Of a DNA stretch of 64,000 nt, positions 1 to 7,667 are shown piece by piece. This DNA comes from JAJFKX01 sp965230265 (GTDB taxonomy: Bacteria; Pseudomonadota; Gammaproteobacteria; Xanthomonadales; Wenzhouxiangellaceae). Each line of letters starts with the position of its first letter. Position 1 is the stretch's first letter. Both the position numbers and the translations under genes were made by a program. The stretch spans positions 2,108,001 to 2,172,000 of the forward strand of contig OZ245999.1 in NCBI GenBank assembly GCA_965230265.1. Direction: 5' to 3'. The notes under the pieces are model-generated. The model ran no database searches. It was not told where the DNA came from and saw only the letters and a list, made by a program, of their open reading frames with translations.

Positions 1-692
1 CCATTTTCACGGAATGGCTGTACAACAATAGGGAAACTACTGATGATCTCTACGGTACCATCAAACTCATTTAGATTCGGCATGATATTGGCCAGCACCA
101 CAAAACCCATGCGACCAGGCTGCATTTGCAGGTTGGTGGTTTCCATAAGCTCACCGTCCAGATTGATCGCACTGAGAATGATGCTGGAACTGTCAGCATT
201 ATCTGGCGGTGACATAATCGCCATACTGGTATCGCGACCAGCGCCTGACTGAGCTGTGAACGTTAACTTTCGACTTGGCTCAAGGGTTGGGAACTGCATT
301 CGGTTTGGTACTGCACCACCGTTAGTATCGCCAATCAACAGTGTAGTATTTACCTCAACACTTCCATCAATTCTAGCCCAGCCTGGCTGCAATTGTTCGC
401 CACCTATAATCGTATTAACCAGCCTGTTACCTGCTGCGGGTATGGATATCGCCATGGAACTGTTGCTCTGCTGGCCATTCGCTAGAATATCCAGGGGCTC
501 CCCGGCAGTGGTAAAACTGGACATACTTACAGTTTGTGGATCACCGGTGATGTTGACCAGGTTGATTTCAGTCCTAAAACCACCGCCGCTGGCTACGATC
601 GGCAACCACTGGGTATTGGTTGATTGCGCCAGCGCACACCCAGCGGATAATAGCCACAGATAAGCAATACTGATAAGGCGTCCTCTAACCAT
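1..692 (-). CDS. Exported beta-rich repeat protein, C-terminus beyond window edge
   Basis: Open minus-strand frame with no stop, from an ATG at 692 to the left edge (about 230 codons seen). The first 23 or so residues form a signal peptide (RR-type n-region, hydrophobic core, cleavage near ALA-QS). The mature part opens with a pattern like 'PIVASGGGFRTEINLVN' and later has a similar stretch (LTFTAQSGAGRDTSMAIMSP). This kind of short Gly- and Asn-rich beta repeat is common in secreted or surface proteins of unknown role. It is divergent from the ECF sigma factor at 856. I do not recognise a named family. Function unknown; export is the only firm inference. Confidence 0.75.
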   Translation of the reverse strand, partial: MVRGRLISIAYLWLLSAGCALAQSTNTQWLPIVASGGGFRTEINLVNITGDPQTVSMSSFTTAGEPLDILANGQQSNSSMAISIPAAGNRLVNTIIGGEQLQPGWARIDGSVEVNTTLLIGDTNGGAVPNRMQFPTLEPSRKLTFTAQSGAGRDTSMAIMSPPDNADSSSIILSAINLDGELMETTNLQMQPGRMGFVVLANIMPNLNEFDGTVEIISSFPIVVQPFREN

Positions 693-797
693 ACATAACC
701 TATAGTGCAACAAGTACGTAAACCTTACTATAACCCATGTCCAACGACAGCTAATCACATTAGCTTCAAAAGTTATTTTCCAAAAAGTGTGATTTTG

Positions 798-822
798 TTG
801 TAACTGTTGCGAATAATAAGTC
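798..822 (+). promoter_or_regulatory. Candidate ECF-type promoter of the sigma factor gene
   Basis: TTGTAAC at 798-804 is followed 15 nt later by GTC at 820-822, about 35 bp upstream of the sigma factor start. An AAC-containing -35 and a GTC-containing -10 are typical of ECF promoters, and many ECF genes autoregulate. The same TTGTAAC heptamer lies upstream of the second ECF cluster (38757-38763). This is motif reading only. Confidence 0.3.
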
Positions 823-855
823 AAACACAAAGCACAGAGCACGACGCCATAAATC

Positions 856-1437
856 ATGAACGCCACAACAACCATCGACAGTCAAAGCCGTTTCAGTGAA
901 TTACTGAAGCAACATCAGCCTATCGTGTTCAAGGTTGCCAGAACTTACTGCTGGCACCCGGACGATCGTGCTGAGTTGACTCAAGAGATCGTTACGCAGT
1001 TGTGGCGAGCATTTGCGCGGTTTGACTCAAACCGGAAGTTCTCTACCTGGATGTATCGTATTGCCCTGAACGTGGCGATTTCATTTGTCCGCAGCAATCG
1101 CCTTAGACAACGTCATTTTATTGCGTTTGATGAGAGTGCTCATGACGTTGCTGATCAAACCAGCAATGAACCTGAACGCGATGAGCAAGTTGAGTTTTTG
1201 TATCGTTTTATTAATCAACTCGATGCGCTAAATCGGGCGTTGTTGATGTTATATCTGGAAGAGCGAAGCTACCAGGAAATTGCTGACATTCTGGGTATTA
1301 CCCAAACCAATGTCGCCACCAAAATCAACCGACTTAAACAACGCATACGCCGTGCCACCAGTGATTCGAGCAATGACAAATCAACCACTGACAACAGGAA
1401 TCAAAACAATGACCGGAGCAGCCACCATGGAACTTGA
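856..1437 (+). CDS. ECF-type RNA polymerase sigma factor
   Basis: 193 aa, sigma-70 family, ECF size. Region 2 is seen at about residues 12-80 (ELTQEIVTQLWRAFARFD, then the KFSTWMYRIALNVAISFVR -10 recognition helix). Region 4 is at about 125-180 (LNRALLMLYLEERSYQEIADILGITQTNVATKINRLKQ), a standard sigma-4 helix-turn-helix. It directs RNA polymerase to a small regulon, presumably including itself. It overlaps the next gene by 11 nt, suggesting co-translation with a partner that may be its anti-sigma factor. The C-terminal tail is Asn/Ser-rich and probably disordered. The sigma assignment is firm; its stimulus is unknown. Confidence 0.93.
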   Translation: MNATTTIDSQSRFSELLKQHQPIVFKVARTYCWHPDDRAELTQEIVTQLWRAFARFDSNRKFSTWMYRIALNVAISFVRSNRLRQRHFIAFDESAHDVADQTSNEPERDEQVEFLYRFINQLDALNRALLMLYLEERSYQEIADILGITQTNVATKINRLKQRIRRATSDSSNDKSTTDNRNQNNDRSSHHGT

Positions 1438-2089
1438 TGAATTAAAACTTGCCTGGCAAAACCTGGACGATCAACTGCAACAGCAAAACCAGATTAATCT
1501 GAGTTTGCTGCGGGATAAAAAAACCGATAAAACCCGCAAAAGCCTGCGCCCTTTATACTGGGGTCATGTTCTGCAAATTCTGCTGGGCATTGTATCGATT
1601 GTTTTGGGTGTGGCAGTTTGGACCAAAAACTTCGACAACACGCCTATTTTAATCAGCGGTTTATTGATTCACCTTTACGGTATCGCGCTGATTATCACCG
1701 CAGGTCAGGTGATGCACCAGATCACCAAACTGGATTACAGCGCACCTGTGTTAAATATCCAAAAACACATACTGCGTATCGAGCGTACCTACGTAAACAA
1801 TGGCTGGGTAATAGGCTTGCCATGGTGGTTGCTATGGCTTCCATTCACGCTAGGCCTCGCAGCACTGGGAGGCATCGATCTTTACGCTAAAGCCAGCGGC
1901 AGCGGATGGGTTGTCTGGAGCATCATATTTGGTGTTATTGGCATGCTGGCAACCTGGTTATGGTACCGCTGGGCACGTAATCCCAATAATCCGGAGCGCG
2001 CCAACCGTATCAACCAGGCCATTGCCGGCACCAGCCTAACCAGAGCCAAACGGTTTGTTCAGGAACTGCAACAATTTGAGCAGGAATAA
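1427..2089 (+). CDS. Membrane protein coupled to sigma factor, possible anti-sigma
   Basis: 220 aa from the ATG at 1427 (MELDELKLAW), preceded by GGAG at 1413-1416. A longer frame reaches back to 1280, but that part is the sigma gene in another frame. The N-terminal 45 residues are soluble and Gln-rich with a 'LKLAWQNLDDQL' start common in this class. Four hydrophobic segments follow, at about residues 48-68, 75-95, 122-145 and 155-175, and then a basic/amphipathic C-terminus. I see no zinc-binding anti-sigma motif. The 11-nt overlap with the ECF gene suggests it regulates that sigma factor from the membrane, but no domain proves this. Confidence 0.8.
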   Translation: MELDELKLAWQNLDDQLQQQNQINLSLLRDKKTDKTRKSLRPLYWGHVLQILLGIVSIVLGVAVWTKNFDNTPILISGLLIHLYGIALIITAGQVMHQITKLDYSAPVLNIQKHILRIERTYVNNGWVIGLPWWLLWLPFTLGLAALGGIDLYAKASGSGWVVWSIIFGVIGMLATWLWYRWARNPNNPERANRINQAIAGTSLTRAKRFVQELQQFEQE

Positions 2090-2113
2090 ACCTGATCAAA
2101 TATCACAGCAAAG

Positions 2114-2136
2114 CCCCTCACCCGCTGGTTGAGGGG
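2114..2136. terminator. Hairpin between convergent genes
   Basis: CCCCTCA (2114-2120) pairs with TGAGGGG (2130-2136) around a 9-nt loop, between the convergent ends of the sigma-partner gene and the racemase gene. Neither flank carries a strong T-run, so it is at best a weak bidirectional terminator. Confidence 0.4.
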
Positions 2137-2184
2137 TTCCCATCAAAGCGGCTATTAATCATATTGATAACAAGCTATCTGCAC

Positions 2185-2925
2185 TCAAGCATTCACAGAC
2201 CCAATATTCAACCAGCCTGTTTTGATATCAATGGATGATTCAGTTATCGCTTCACGAACGGCATATTCGGCAAGCAATCGTGTTGAGTCGAGTACTGGTA
2301 ATGGTGAATTATCCGAATGAATGATCAGTGGTATCTCAGTACATCCCAGAATCACACAATCAGCACCCCGTTGTTTTAAATCACCGATTGCCTCAATAAA
2401 TAAATCTGTCGTACGTGTATTGAAAACACCTTGACATAGCTCATCAAAAATCGCTGCATTCAATTGTTCACGCATAGATTGTTCTGGAATCAGACGTTGC
2501 AAATCATGGTCACTTAAGCGATTCGCATAGACTGAACCTGTCATGGTCCACCGGGTTCCCAGCAAACCCACTTTTTGCCAGCCATTGCTGATGATTTCAT
2601 CACACACCACATCGGCAATATGCAGGCCAGGCAGCGGCAGCTCTGCCATTATCTGTTCCAGCACAAGATGTGCTGTATTGTCCGGGCAGACGAAAAAATC
2701 AGCGCCTGCATCTGCGACCATCTGAACACCCTGCGTCAGATACTTCGCTACGTCTGAATAATCATCGCTTTTCCACCCCGGCATACTCAGTGCCATCGGC
2801 ACGGCACTGACAACGATATTGGGGTGCATATGCTTACCCAGTAATACGCTGCCTTGTCGGCAGGCGGTTAAAAAGCACAACGAACCACCTTCAGCACTGT
2901 GTGCGGCAATTCCTATGGTTTTCAT
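2185..2925 (-). CDS. Aspartate/glutamate racemase family protein
   Basis: 246 aa, full length for the Asp/Glu racemase superfamily, which interconverts L- and D-amino acids without a cofactor using two cysteines. Both appear in their usual contexts: Cys80 in FFVCPDNTAH and Cys195 in VILGCTEIPL. The start ATG at 2925 follows GGAG. No signal peptide, so cytoplasmic. It is monocistronic, with lepB divergent about 110 bp away. Closest in style to aspartate-racemase-like proteins, but substrate cannot be assigned from the sequence; hydantoin racemase or maleate isomerase relatives share the fold. Confidence 0.87.
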   Translation of the reverse strand: MKTIGIAAHSAEGGSLCFLTACRQGSVLLGKHMHPNIVVSAVPMALSMPGWKSDDYSDVAKYLTQGVQMVADAGADFFVCPDNTAHLVLEQIMAELPLPGLHIADVVCDEIISNGWQKVGLLGTRWTMTGSVYANRLSDHDLQRLIPEQSMREQLNAAIFDELCQGVFNTRTTDLFIEAIGDLKQRGADCVILGCTEIPLIIHSDNSPLPVLDSTRLLAEYAVREAITESSIDIKTGWLNIGSVNA

Positions 2926-3036
2926 TGTCTGGCTCCTGTATTTGGTACCTGGTTTGCTATTGATTCATGACCAATAGCACGCGCGATGCAGCACAGAATA
3001 ACCAATAATCCATAACAACTATTAGAGAACGCTATT

Positions 3037-3690
3037 ATGACTTTTTCAATATCCAGACTGTGGCAGCAAAATCGATTCCTGGTGCTGTTTATCCTTTTAA
3101 TGTTTGCCTTTCGCAGCGCCATCGCAGATTGGAACTCTGTGCCGACCGGCTCCATGCAGCCTACCATTGTCGAAGGCGATCGAATCTTCGTTAATAAAAT
3201 GGCTTATGACATCCGACTGCCATTCACGCATATATCCCTGGTAAAGCTTGCTGATCCACAGCGTGGCGATATTATTGTTTTCGACTCTGAAAAATCGGAT
3301 AAACGGCTGGTTAAGCGAGTGATCGGTGTACCCGGGGACCGTATAGCCATGCGCAATAATGTGTTGATGATTAATGGCCAAACGCTTGGCTACCAGCAAT
3401 TGCCTGAATCTGCTACCGACTTTATTGAAAACCTACTGGGTATTGAACACAGAATCAGGGTCAATCCAAATGGCTACAACAGACTGGCCAGTTTTCCGAC
3501 CATTGTTGTCCCGGAAAATGCCTATCTGGCATTGGGCGATAGCCGTGATAACAGTGTCGATTCACGAGTCATCGGCTTTGTCCCTCGACAGGAAATTGTC
3601 GGCCGTGCAAGCAGTGTGGTGATGTCGTTTAATTACGATAATTACTACATTCCACGCGCTAACCGATTTTTTAAACCACTGGATAGCTGA
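3037..3690 (+). CDS. lepB: Signal peptidase I
   Basis: 217 aa. Cleaves signal peptides of Sec-exported proteins on the outer face of the inner membrane. One N-terminal membrane anchor (about residues 11-29) precedes the catalytic domain. The nucleophile is Ser39 in PTGSMQPT and the general base is Lys93 in VKRVIGVPGDR. The C-terminal box GDSRDNSVDSR is intact. It is shorter than E. coli LepB (about 324 aa) and has one rather than two N-terminal membrane segments. It is not next to lepA or rnc, where the housekeeping copy usually sits, so this may be an additional signal peptidase. Confidence 0.93.
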   Translation: MTFSISRLWQQNRFLVLFILLMFAFRSAIADWNSVPTGSMQPTIVEGDRIFVNKMAYDIRLPFTHISLVKLADPQRGDIIVFDSEKSDKRLVKRVIGVPGDRIAMRNNVLMINGQTLGYQQLPESATDFIENLLGIEHRIRVNPNGYNRLASFPTIVVPENAYLALGDSRDNSVDSRVIGFVPRQEIVGRASSVVMSFNYDNYYIPRANRFFKPLDS

Positions 3691-3694
3691 ACAT

Positions 3695-4060
3695 TCAACT
3701 GTCTTCTGGCCTGGAACCAAAGGCCATGGCCTTTACCCGGTTCCAATAAGGCCTGGCGGCATAGGTAGTAATTCCCAAGGCCGCTGAAACGCGATCTCTC
3801 CAGCGGTATCTGGTATACCGAATTCGTGCCTGCTGGCAAACCCACTGCCGATCAAAGCCATCCCATACGCCTGTGGCTGTCAAATGGTTGGCCCCCAGAA
3901 AGGGCGCCAGTTCAAGTGCAAAGATTTTATCCAGTTCTGGCTCATCAAGACCAGACTCACGAACCACATCTGCAATGGACTGCAATTGATACGCTTCCAG
4001 ATCCTGATCCAGCCAAAGATCAGACATCGCTATCCACAGTTGCTTACGGGTTTGGGTCAT
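3695..4060 (-). CDS. Conserved hypothetical protein, DUF7079-like
   Basis: 121 aa, soluble, no signal peptide. The opening 'RKQLWIAMSDLWLDQDLEAYQLQSIADVVRESGLDEPELDKIFALELAPFL' style (a helical 'subject/object of few copies' type protein) resembles small proteins grouped as DUF7079; this is recall of the family pattern, not a search. Convergent with lepB, with 4 nt between stop codons. No clear ribosome binding site; an internal Met13 (4024) is an alternative start. Function unknown. Confidence 0.65.
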   Translation of the reverse strand: MTQTRKQLWIAMSDLWLDQDLEAYQLQSIADVVRESGLDEPELDKIFALELAPFLGANHLTATGVWDGFDRQWVCQQARIRYTRYRWRDRVSAALGITTYAARPYWNRVKAMAFGSRPEDS

Positions 4061-4090
4061 GGATATTTGTTCGATAAATATCTAGATATT

Positions 4091-4174
4091 GTTGGTTTAC
4101 GGCTTCGCCTAAACCAACCTACAACTTCCATTTCATTATGTAGGTCGGATTAGAGCCGCCGGTTCGTAATCCGA
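4091..4174. repeat. REP doublet, tail-to-tail (RF type)
   Basis: Two units: 4091-4122 (reverse, GTAG end at 4119-4122) and 4140-4174 (forward, GTAG at 4140). The first is a compensated variant with GTTGG/CCAAC stem ends. It is the only cluster placed between two divergent gene starts rather than 3' of a gene. See the RAYT entry at 58817. Confidence 0.85.
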
Positions 4175-4236
4175 AACTCTACACCACATGATTGATCTGC
4201 TGTGATAATGTCTAAATTTGCACTCGAGTATAGCCC

Positions 4237-4581
4237 ATGACACCAGAAGCCATCGTCCAAAAGCAACTGGAAACCTACAATGCTCGTGATTTGGAGGCTT
4301 ACCTGGCGTTATTCAGTGAGACGATTAGAACCTATCGCCCACCATCGACAGAACCTGTCTTGGACGGCAAACAGGCATTGCGTGAGTTTTATGCCACCCA
4401 ACGCTTTAACAAACCTGATCTGCACGCTCGACTGATTAACCGAATGGCATTGGGAAATATTGTTATCGACCATGAGCTCATCACTGGCGTAAGTGATGAG
4501 CCTATGGAAATGGCAGCCGTTTATGAGGTCAAAAATAACTTAATCCAGCACATCTGGTTTTATATGCCATTATCTTGCTAA
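4237..4581 (+). CDS. NTF2/SnoaL-like family protein
   Basis: 114 aa. The sequence has the cone-shaped alpha+beta NTF2-like pattern: N-terminal helix 'EAIVQKQLETYNARDLEAYLALFSE', a central 'GKQALREFYA' helix, then beta strands ending 'YEVKNNLIQHIWFY'. Such proteins are small enzymes or ligand-binding domains with a hydrophobic pocket. No signal peptide. Monocistronic. The family call is good; no substrate can be inferred. Confidence 0.8.
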   Translation: MTPEAIVQKQLETYNARDLEAYLALFSETIRTYRPPSTEPVLDGKQALREFYATQRFNKPDLHARLINRMALGNIVIDHELITGVSDEPMEMAAVYEVKNNLIQHIWFYMPLSC

Positions 4582-4891
4582 GCTCAACCGATTAAACCTT
4601 GCCGGTGATCAATCCATTGATCTAGGTGTTACACCTTAAAAAAGCGATTGAATGAGGCCTTAGATAAAATGAACTATAAGCAAATTTGCACATAAAGCCG
4701 GCCGCTTTTGGCTCAAAAAAAGCAATGTGATTTTTATCGTAATCGATGAAAATCATGCAAAAATTTTATTTGCAGTGAAAGCAATTATCGAATAGAGGGT
4801 TCTATTTAATTTCACTATAACTATTCATGAAAACGGCATAGTTTGGTTTTTATCATAGCCCGTCTTAGGTGAACGGTTGGGAGATTAATGG
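4582..4891. other. Intergenic, AT-rich, no gene seen
   Basis: 310 bp between the NTF2-like gene and the cyclodeaminase-like gene. It contains GATCAATCCATTGATC (4607-4622, imperfect palindrome) and AT-rich stretches that may hold a promoter. GGGAG just before the next start codon is a good ribosome binding site. I see no ORF or RNA gene. Confidence 0.5.
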
Positions 4892-5872
4892 ATGGAACTC
4901 CGTATCATCGGTGCCGATCAAGTGATTAAACTGTTACCTATGCACGAATGCATAGATGTGGTTGATCATGCAATGCAACGTGCCGCCGAACGAAACGCCA
5001 TTATGCCTCTTCGCGCAGGAATCAAGCTTCCTAAAGGCGGTAAACTTTCATGGATGCCCGGCTGCATGGATAGCCCATCGGTATTCGGCGCTAAACTGAT
5101 TGGCGTGTTTGATCGTAACTTTGATTTCGGACTGCATAGCCATAATGGTGTTGTCGTACTGTTTGAAACCGAACACGGTCGCCCATTCGCCATTATCGAT
5201 GCAGCAGAGATCACAGCTATTCGTACTGCGGCAGCCAGTGCCATGGCCACGCGTTTACTGGCTCGCGACGAAAGTACCTCTCTGGCGATACTCGGTTATG
5301 GTGCCCAGGCTGTCCGACATCTGGATGCCATGCTTTGCGTTCGCGACTTTACCCAGGTGCGTGTTTGGGGAAGAGATCCAGCAAAGACGCTTAAATTCTG
5401 CGCTGAACAGGCAGCTCGATACGACCTGCCCATTCATGCTGTTGACACCGCCCGAGCAGCTATTGAAGGCGCCGACGTCATCTGCACTGTAACGGGATCA
5501 CCAAGGCCAATCATCCACGGTGACTGGCTTACACCCGGGCAACATATCAATGCCGTTGGCACGAGTGTTCCGGGGATCCGTGAGCTAGACGGAGTTGCTG
5601 TGGCGCGCTCACGGCTTTTTGTTGACCTGCTCGAGGGAGCACTGGCTCAGGCGGGTGAGTTTCAGATGTCAAAGGATGAGGGATTAATTGACGATAACCA
5701 CATACTGGGGGAAATTGGTCAGGTCGCGCTTGGGCAAATTGAAGGAAGGTTGATTGCTGACGATATCACTTTATACAAATCACTGGGTCTTGTTGTTCAG
5801 GATTTGGCAGCGGCACACCACATCTATGAGAAAGCAGTAAAACAGGACGTAGGGGTAACAACCCCCTTTTAA
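4892..5872 (+). CDS. Ornithine cyclodeaminase / mu-crystallin family protein
   Basis: 326 aa, full length. The NAD(P)-binding Rossmann motif is at about residues 130-150 (SLAILGYGAQAVRHLDAM). The N-terminal half carries 'GGKLSWMPGCM' and 'GAKLIGVFDRN', typical of the OCD/mu-crystallin fold, and the C-terminal half 'GEIGQVALGQIEGR'. Members include ornithine cyclodeaminase, alanine dehydrogenase and ketimine reductases; which one this is cannot be told. The RBS GGGAG lies 8 nt before the ATG. Cytoplasmic, monocistronic, with a hairpin overlapping the last codons. Confidence 0.9.
   Translation: MELRIIGADQVIKLLPMHECIDVVDHAMQRAAERNAIMPLRAGIKLPKGGKLSWMPGCMDSPSVFGAKLIGVFDRNFDFGLHSHNGVVVLFETEHGRPFAIIDAAEITAIRTAAASAMATRLLARDESTSLAILGYGAQAVRHLDAMLCVRDFTQVRVWGRDPAKTLKFCAEQAARYDLPIHAVDTARAAIEGADVICTVTGSPRPIIHGDWLTPGQHINAVGTSVPGIRELDGVAVARSRLFVDLLEGALAQAGEFQMSKDEGLIDDNHILGEIGQVALGQIEGRLIADDITLYKSLGLVVQDLAAAHHIYEKAVKQDVGVTTPF
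5852..5870 (+). terminator. Intrinsic terminator overlapping the stop codon
   Basis: GGGGT (5852-5856) pairs with ACCCC (5861-5865), followed by CTTTT. The stem is made of the final codons of the cyclodeaminase-like gene and the T-run runs into its TAA (5870-5872). Short stem, so moderate confidence. Confidence 0.5.
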
Positions 5873-6398
5873 AGCCTTTATTGAGTCTTCATCACCCTAT
5901 CATGTCTTAAATCAGCTATAAGTTTGGTCAACCCAGAGAGCATTTGCGTAACATTTTTGAACCAACAAGTCACCTATTTTCCCTAAAACATAGACATTCC
6001 TATCTAAAGATTGCCTTTTCTGGGTATTTTCAATTAAGTATTTAAGAGCATCTAATGATTAGATAATAATTATTACTCTAATTGTTGTCTCAACATTATA
6101 GGAAACCTGAACAACAACGCAGGCTTTAGACAAAACAACAATAAGCGATAAGAGATATTTTTTACACGTAACCCTTTTAAGCGCTTATTTTGAGAAAATA
6201 AATCAGCAGCTGTGCTTGTAAAAGCAAAAATTCAACCCTGATTGTTGGTCGATACTAAGCGATGAAAACCAACTCACTCATATCACCATTAACACATGAT
6301 CAACACTAAAATTACTGTGGAGGGCAGATCATACCAATTTACCATCCGGCGCTGCGTTCGCAGTATCGGCAGAAACCTTATAACACGGTAACATTGCT
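5873..6398. other. Noncoding gap between convergent genes
   Basis: 526 bp between the convergent cyclodeaminase-like gene and kbl. AT-rich, stops in all frames, no tRNA-like or strong hairpin structure that I can see. This is unusually long for a convergent gap in this tightly packed window; it could be decayed sequence. Confidence 0.5.
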
Positions 6399-7607
6399 TC
6401 AACGTTTGATAACATCCAGTACCCGACCTACACGGTGGAAAGCCGATATAGCACTATCCAAGTGCTCTTTATCATGTGCCGCCGACAACTGTACCCGAAT
6501 TCTTGCTTCACCTTTGGGCACCACCGGGTAGAAAAACCCAATCACATAAATTCCCTCTTGCAACAACATATCAGCCATTTTCTGAGATAGTGCGGCATCA
6601 CCCAGCATGACCGGGACGATGGGATGGTGACCGGGCAACAGGTTGAAGTTGGCTGCGGTCATTTTCTCACGGAAGTAGTTGGTGTTGTCTTCCAGCTTAT
6701 CTCGCAGTGCGGTGCTTTCACGCAGAATTTCAAACACTTTAAGACTGGCAGCCACCAGCGGAGGTGGCAGTGTATTGGAAAACAGGTAGGGCCGCGACCG
6801 CTGACGCAACAGATCGATAATTGTTTGCCGCCCGGTCGTAAAACCACCCGATGCCCCGCCCAGTGCTTTGCCCAGAGTCGAAGTGAAAATATCCACTTTA
6901 TCCATCACACCATGGTATTCCGCTGAGCCACGACCGGTTTTACCAAAAAAGCCGGTAGCATGGCTGTCATCCACCATCACCAGCGCATCGTATTTTTCCG
7001 CCAGCGCGGTGATTTCATCCAGCTTGGCGACATAACCATCCATCGAAAACACACCATCTGTGGCAATCATCCGAGTGCGGCAGTGCTGGGTTTTCTGCAA
7101 GGCGTCTTCCAGTGCCTGCATATCGCTGTTGGGATAGCGGTGACGCTCGGCCTTGCACAGTCTGATTCCATCTATCACAGACGCATGGTTCAACGCATCA
7201 CTGATCACCGCATCTTCCGGCCCCAACAGGGTCTCAAACAAACCACCATTGGCATCAAAACAACTGGTATACAAAATGGTATCGTCAGTACCAAAAAACC
7301 GGCTGATGGTCGACTCCAGCTGTTTATGTAAATCCTGGGTACCACAGATGAACCTGACCGAAGCCATACCAAAGCCATAACGATCCAATGCATCGTGTGC
7401 TGCCTGAATCACCCGTGGGTCATTGGCCAAACCCAAATAATTGTTGGCGCAGAAATTTAATACCTCACCGCGCCCTTTCACATCAATGGTGACCTGCTGC
7501 GACGTCGTGATCTGACGTTCGCGCTTGTACAAGCCATCGGCCTCAATGCCATGCAGGGTTTGATCCAAACGGTTCAGGAAATCTGTGGTCTCAGTCATAC
7601 CGATCAT
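6399..7607 (-). CDS. kbl: Glycine C-acetyltransferase (2-amino-3-ketobutyrate CoA ligase)
   Basis: 402 aa, PLP-dependent alpha-oxoamine synthase that splits 2-amino-3-ketobutyrate with CoA into glycine and acetyl-CoA, the second step of threonine degradation after Tdh. Closely follows E. coli Kbl: INFCANNYLGLA-type N-terminus, 'SVRFICGTQDLHKQLE', 'ATDGVFSMDG', 'MVDDSHATGFFG', and the PLP-lysine motif 'TSTLGKALGGASGG'. Start may be the ATG at 7607 or Met4 at 7598. The partner tdh is on the same strand about 9 kb away rather than adjacent, as it is in most Gammaproteobacteria. Confidence 0.96.
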   Translation of the reverse strand: MIGMTETTDFLNRLDQTLHGIEADGLYKRERQITTSQQVTIDVKGRGEVLNFCANNYLGLANDPRVIQAAHDALDRYGFGMASVRFICGTQDLHKQLESTISRFFGTDDTILYTSCFDANGGLFETLLGPEDAVISDALNHASVIDGIRLCKAERHRYPNSDMQALEDALQKTQHCRTRMIATDGVFSMDGYVAKLDEITALAEKYDALVMVDDSHATGFFGKTGRGSAEYHGVMDKVDIFTSTLGKALGGASGGFTTGRQTIIDLLRQRSRPYLFSNTLPPPLVAASLKVFEILRESTALRDKLEDNTNYFREKMTAANFNLLPGHHPIVPVMLGDAALSQKMADMLLQEGIYVIGFFYPVVPKGEARIRVQLSAAHDKEHLDSAISAFHRVGRVLDVIKR

Positions 7608-7667
7608 CTTCAGCTATACAATACGTCGATTCTAACATTCCCCGACAGCAAAATATCTGTATTATCA

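Noticed and set aside
43..663. Two plus-strand ORFs at the left edge
   Set aside because: They are shadows of a continuous minus-strand frame with a signal peptide that runs off the edge.
2922..3167. 81-aa minus ORF
   Set aside because: Overlaps the start of lepB and the racemase start; no coding features.
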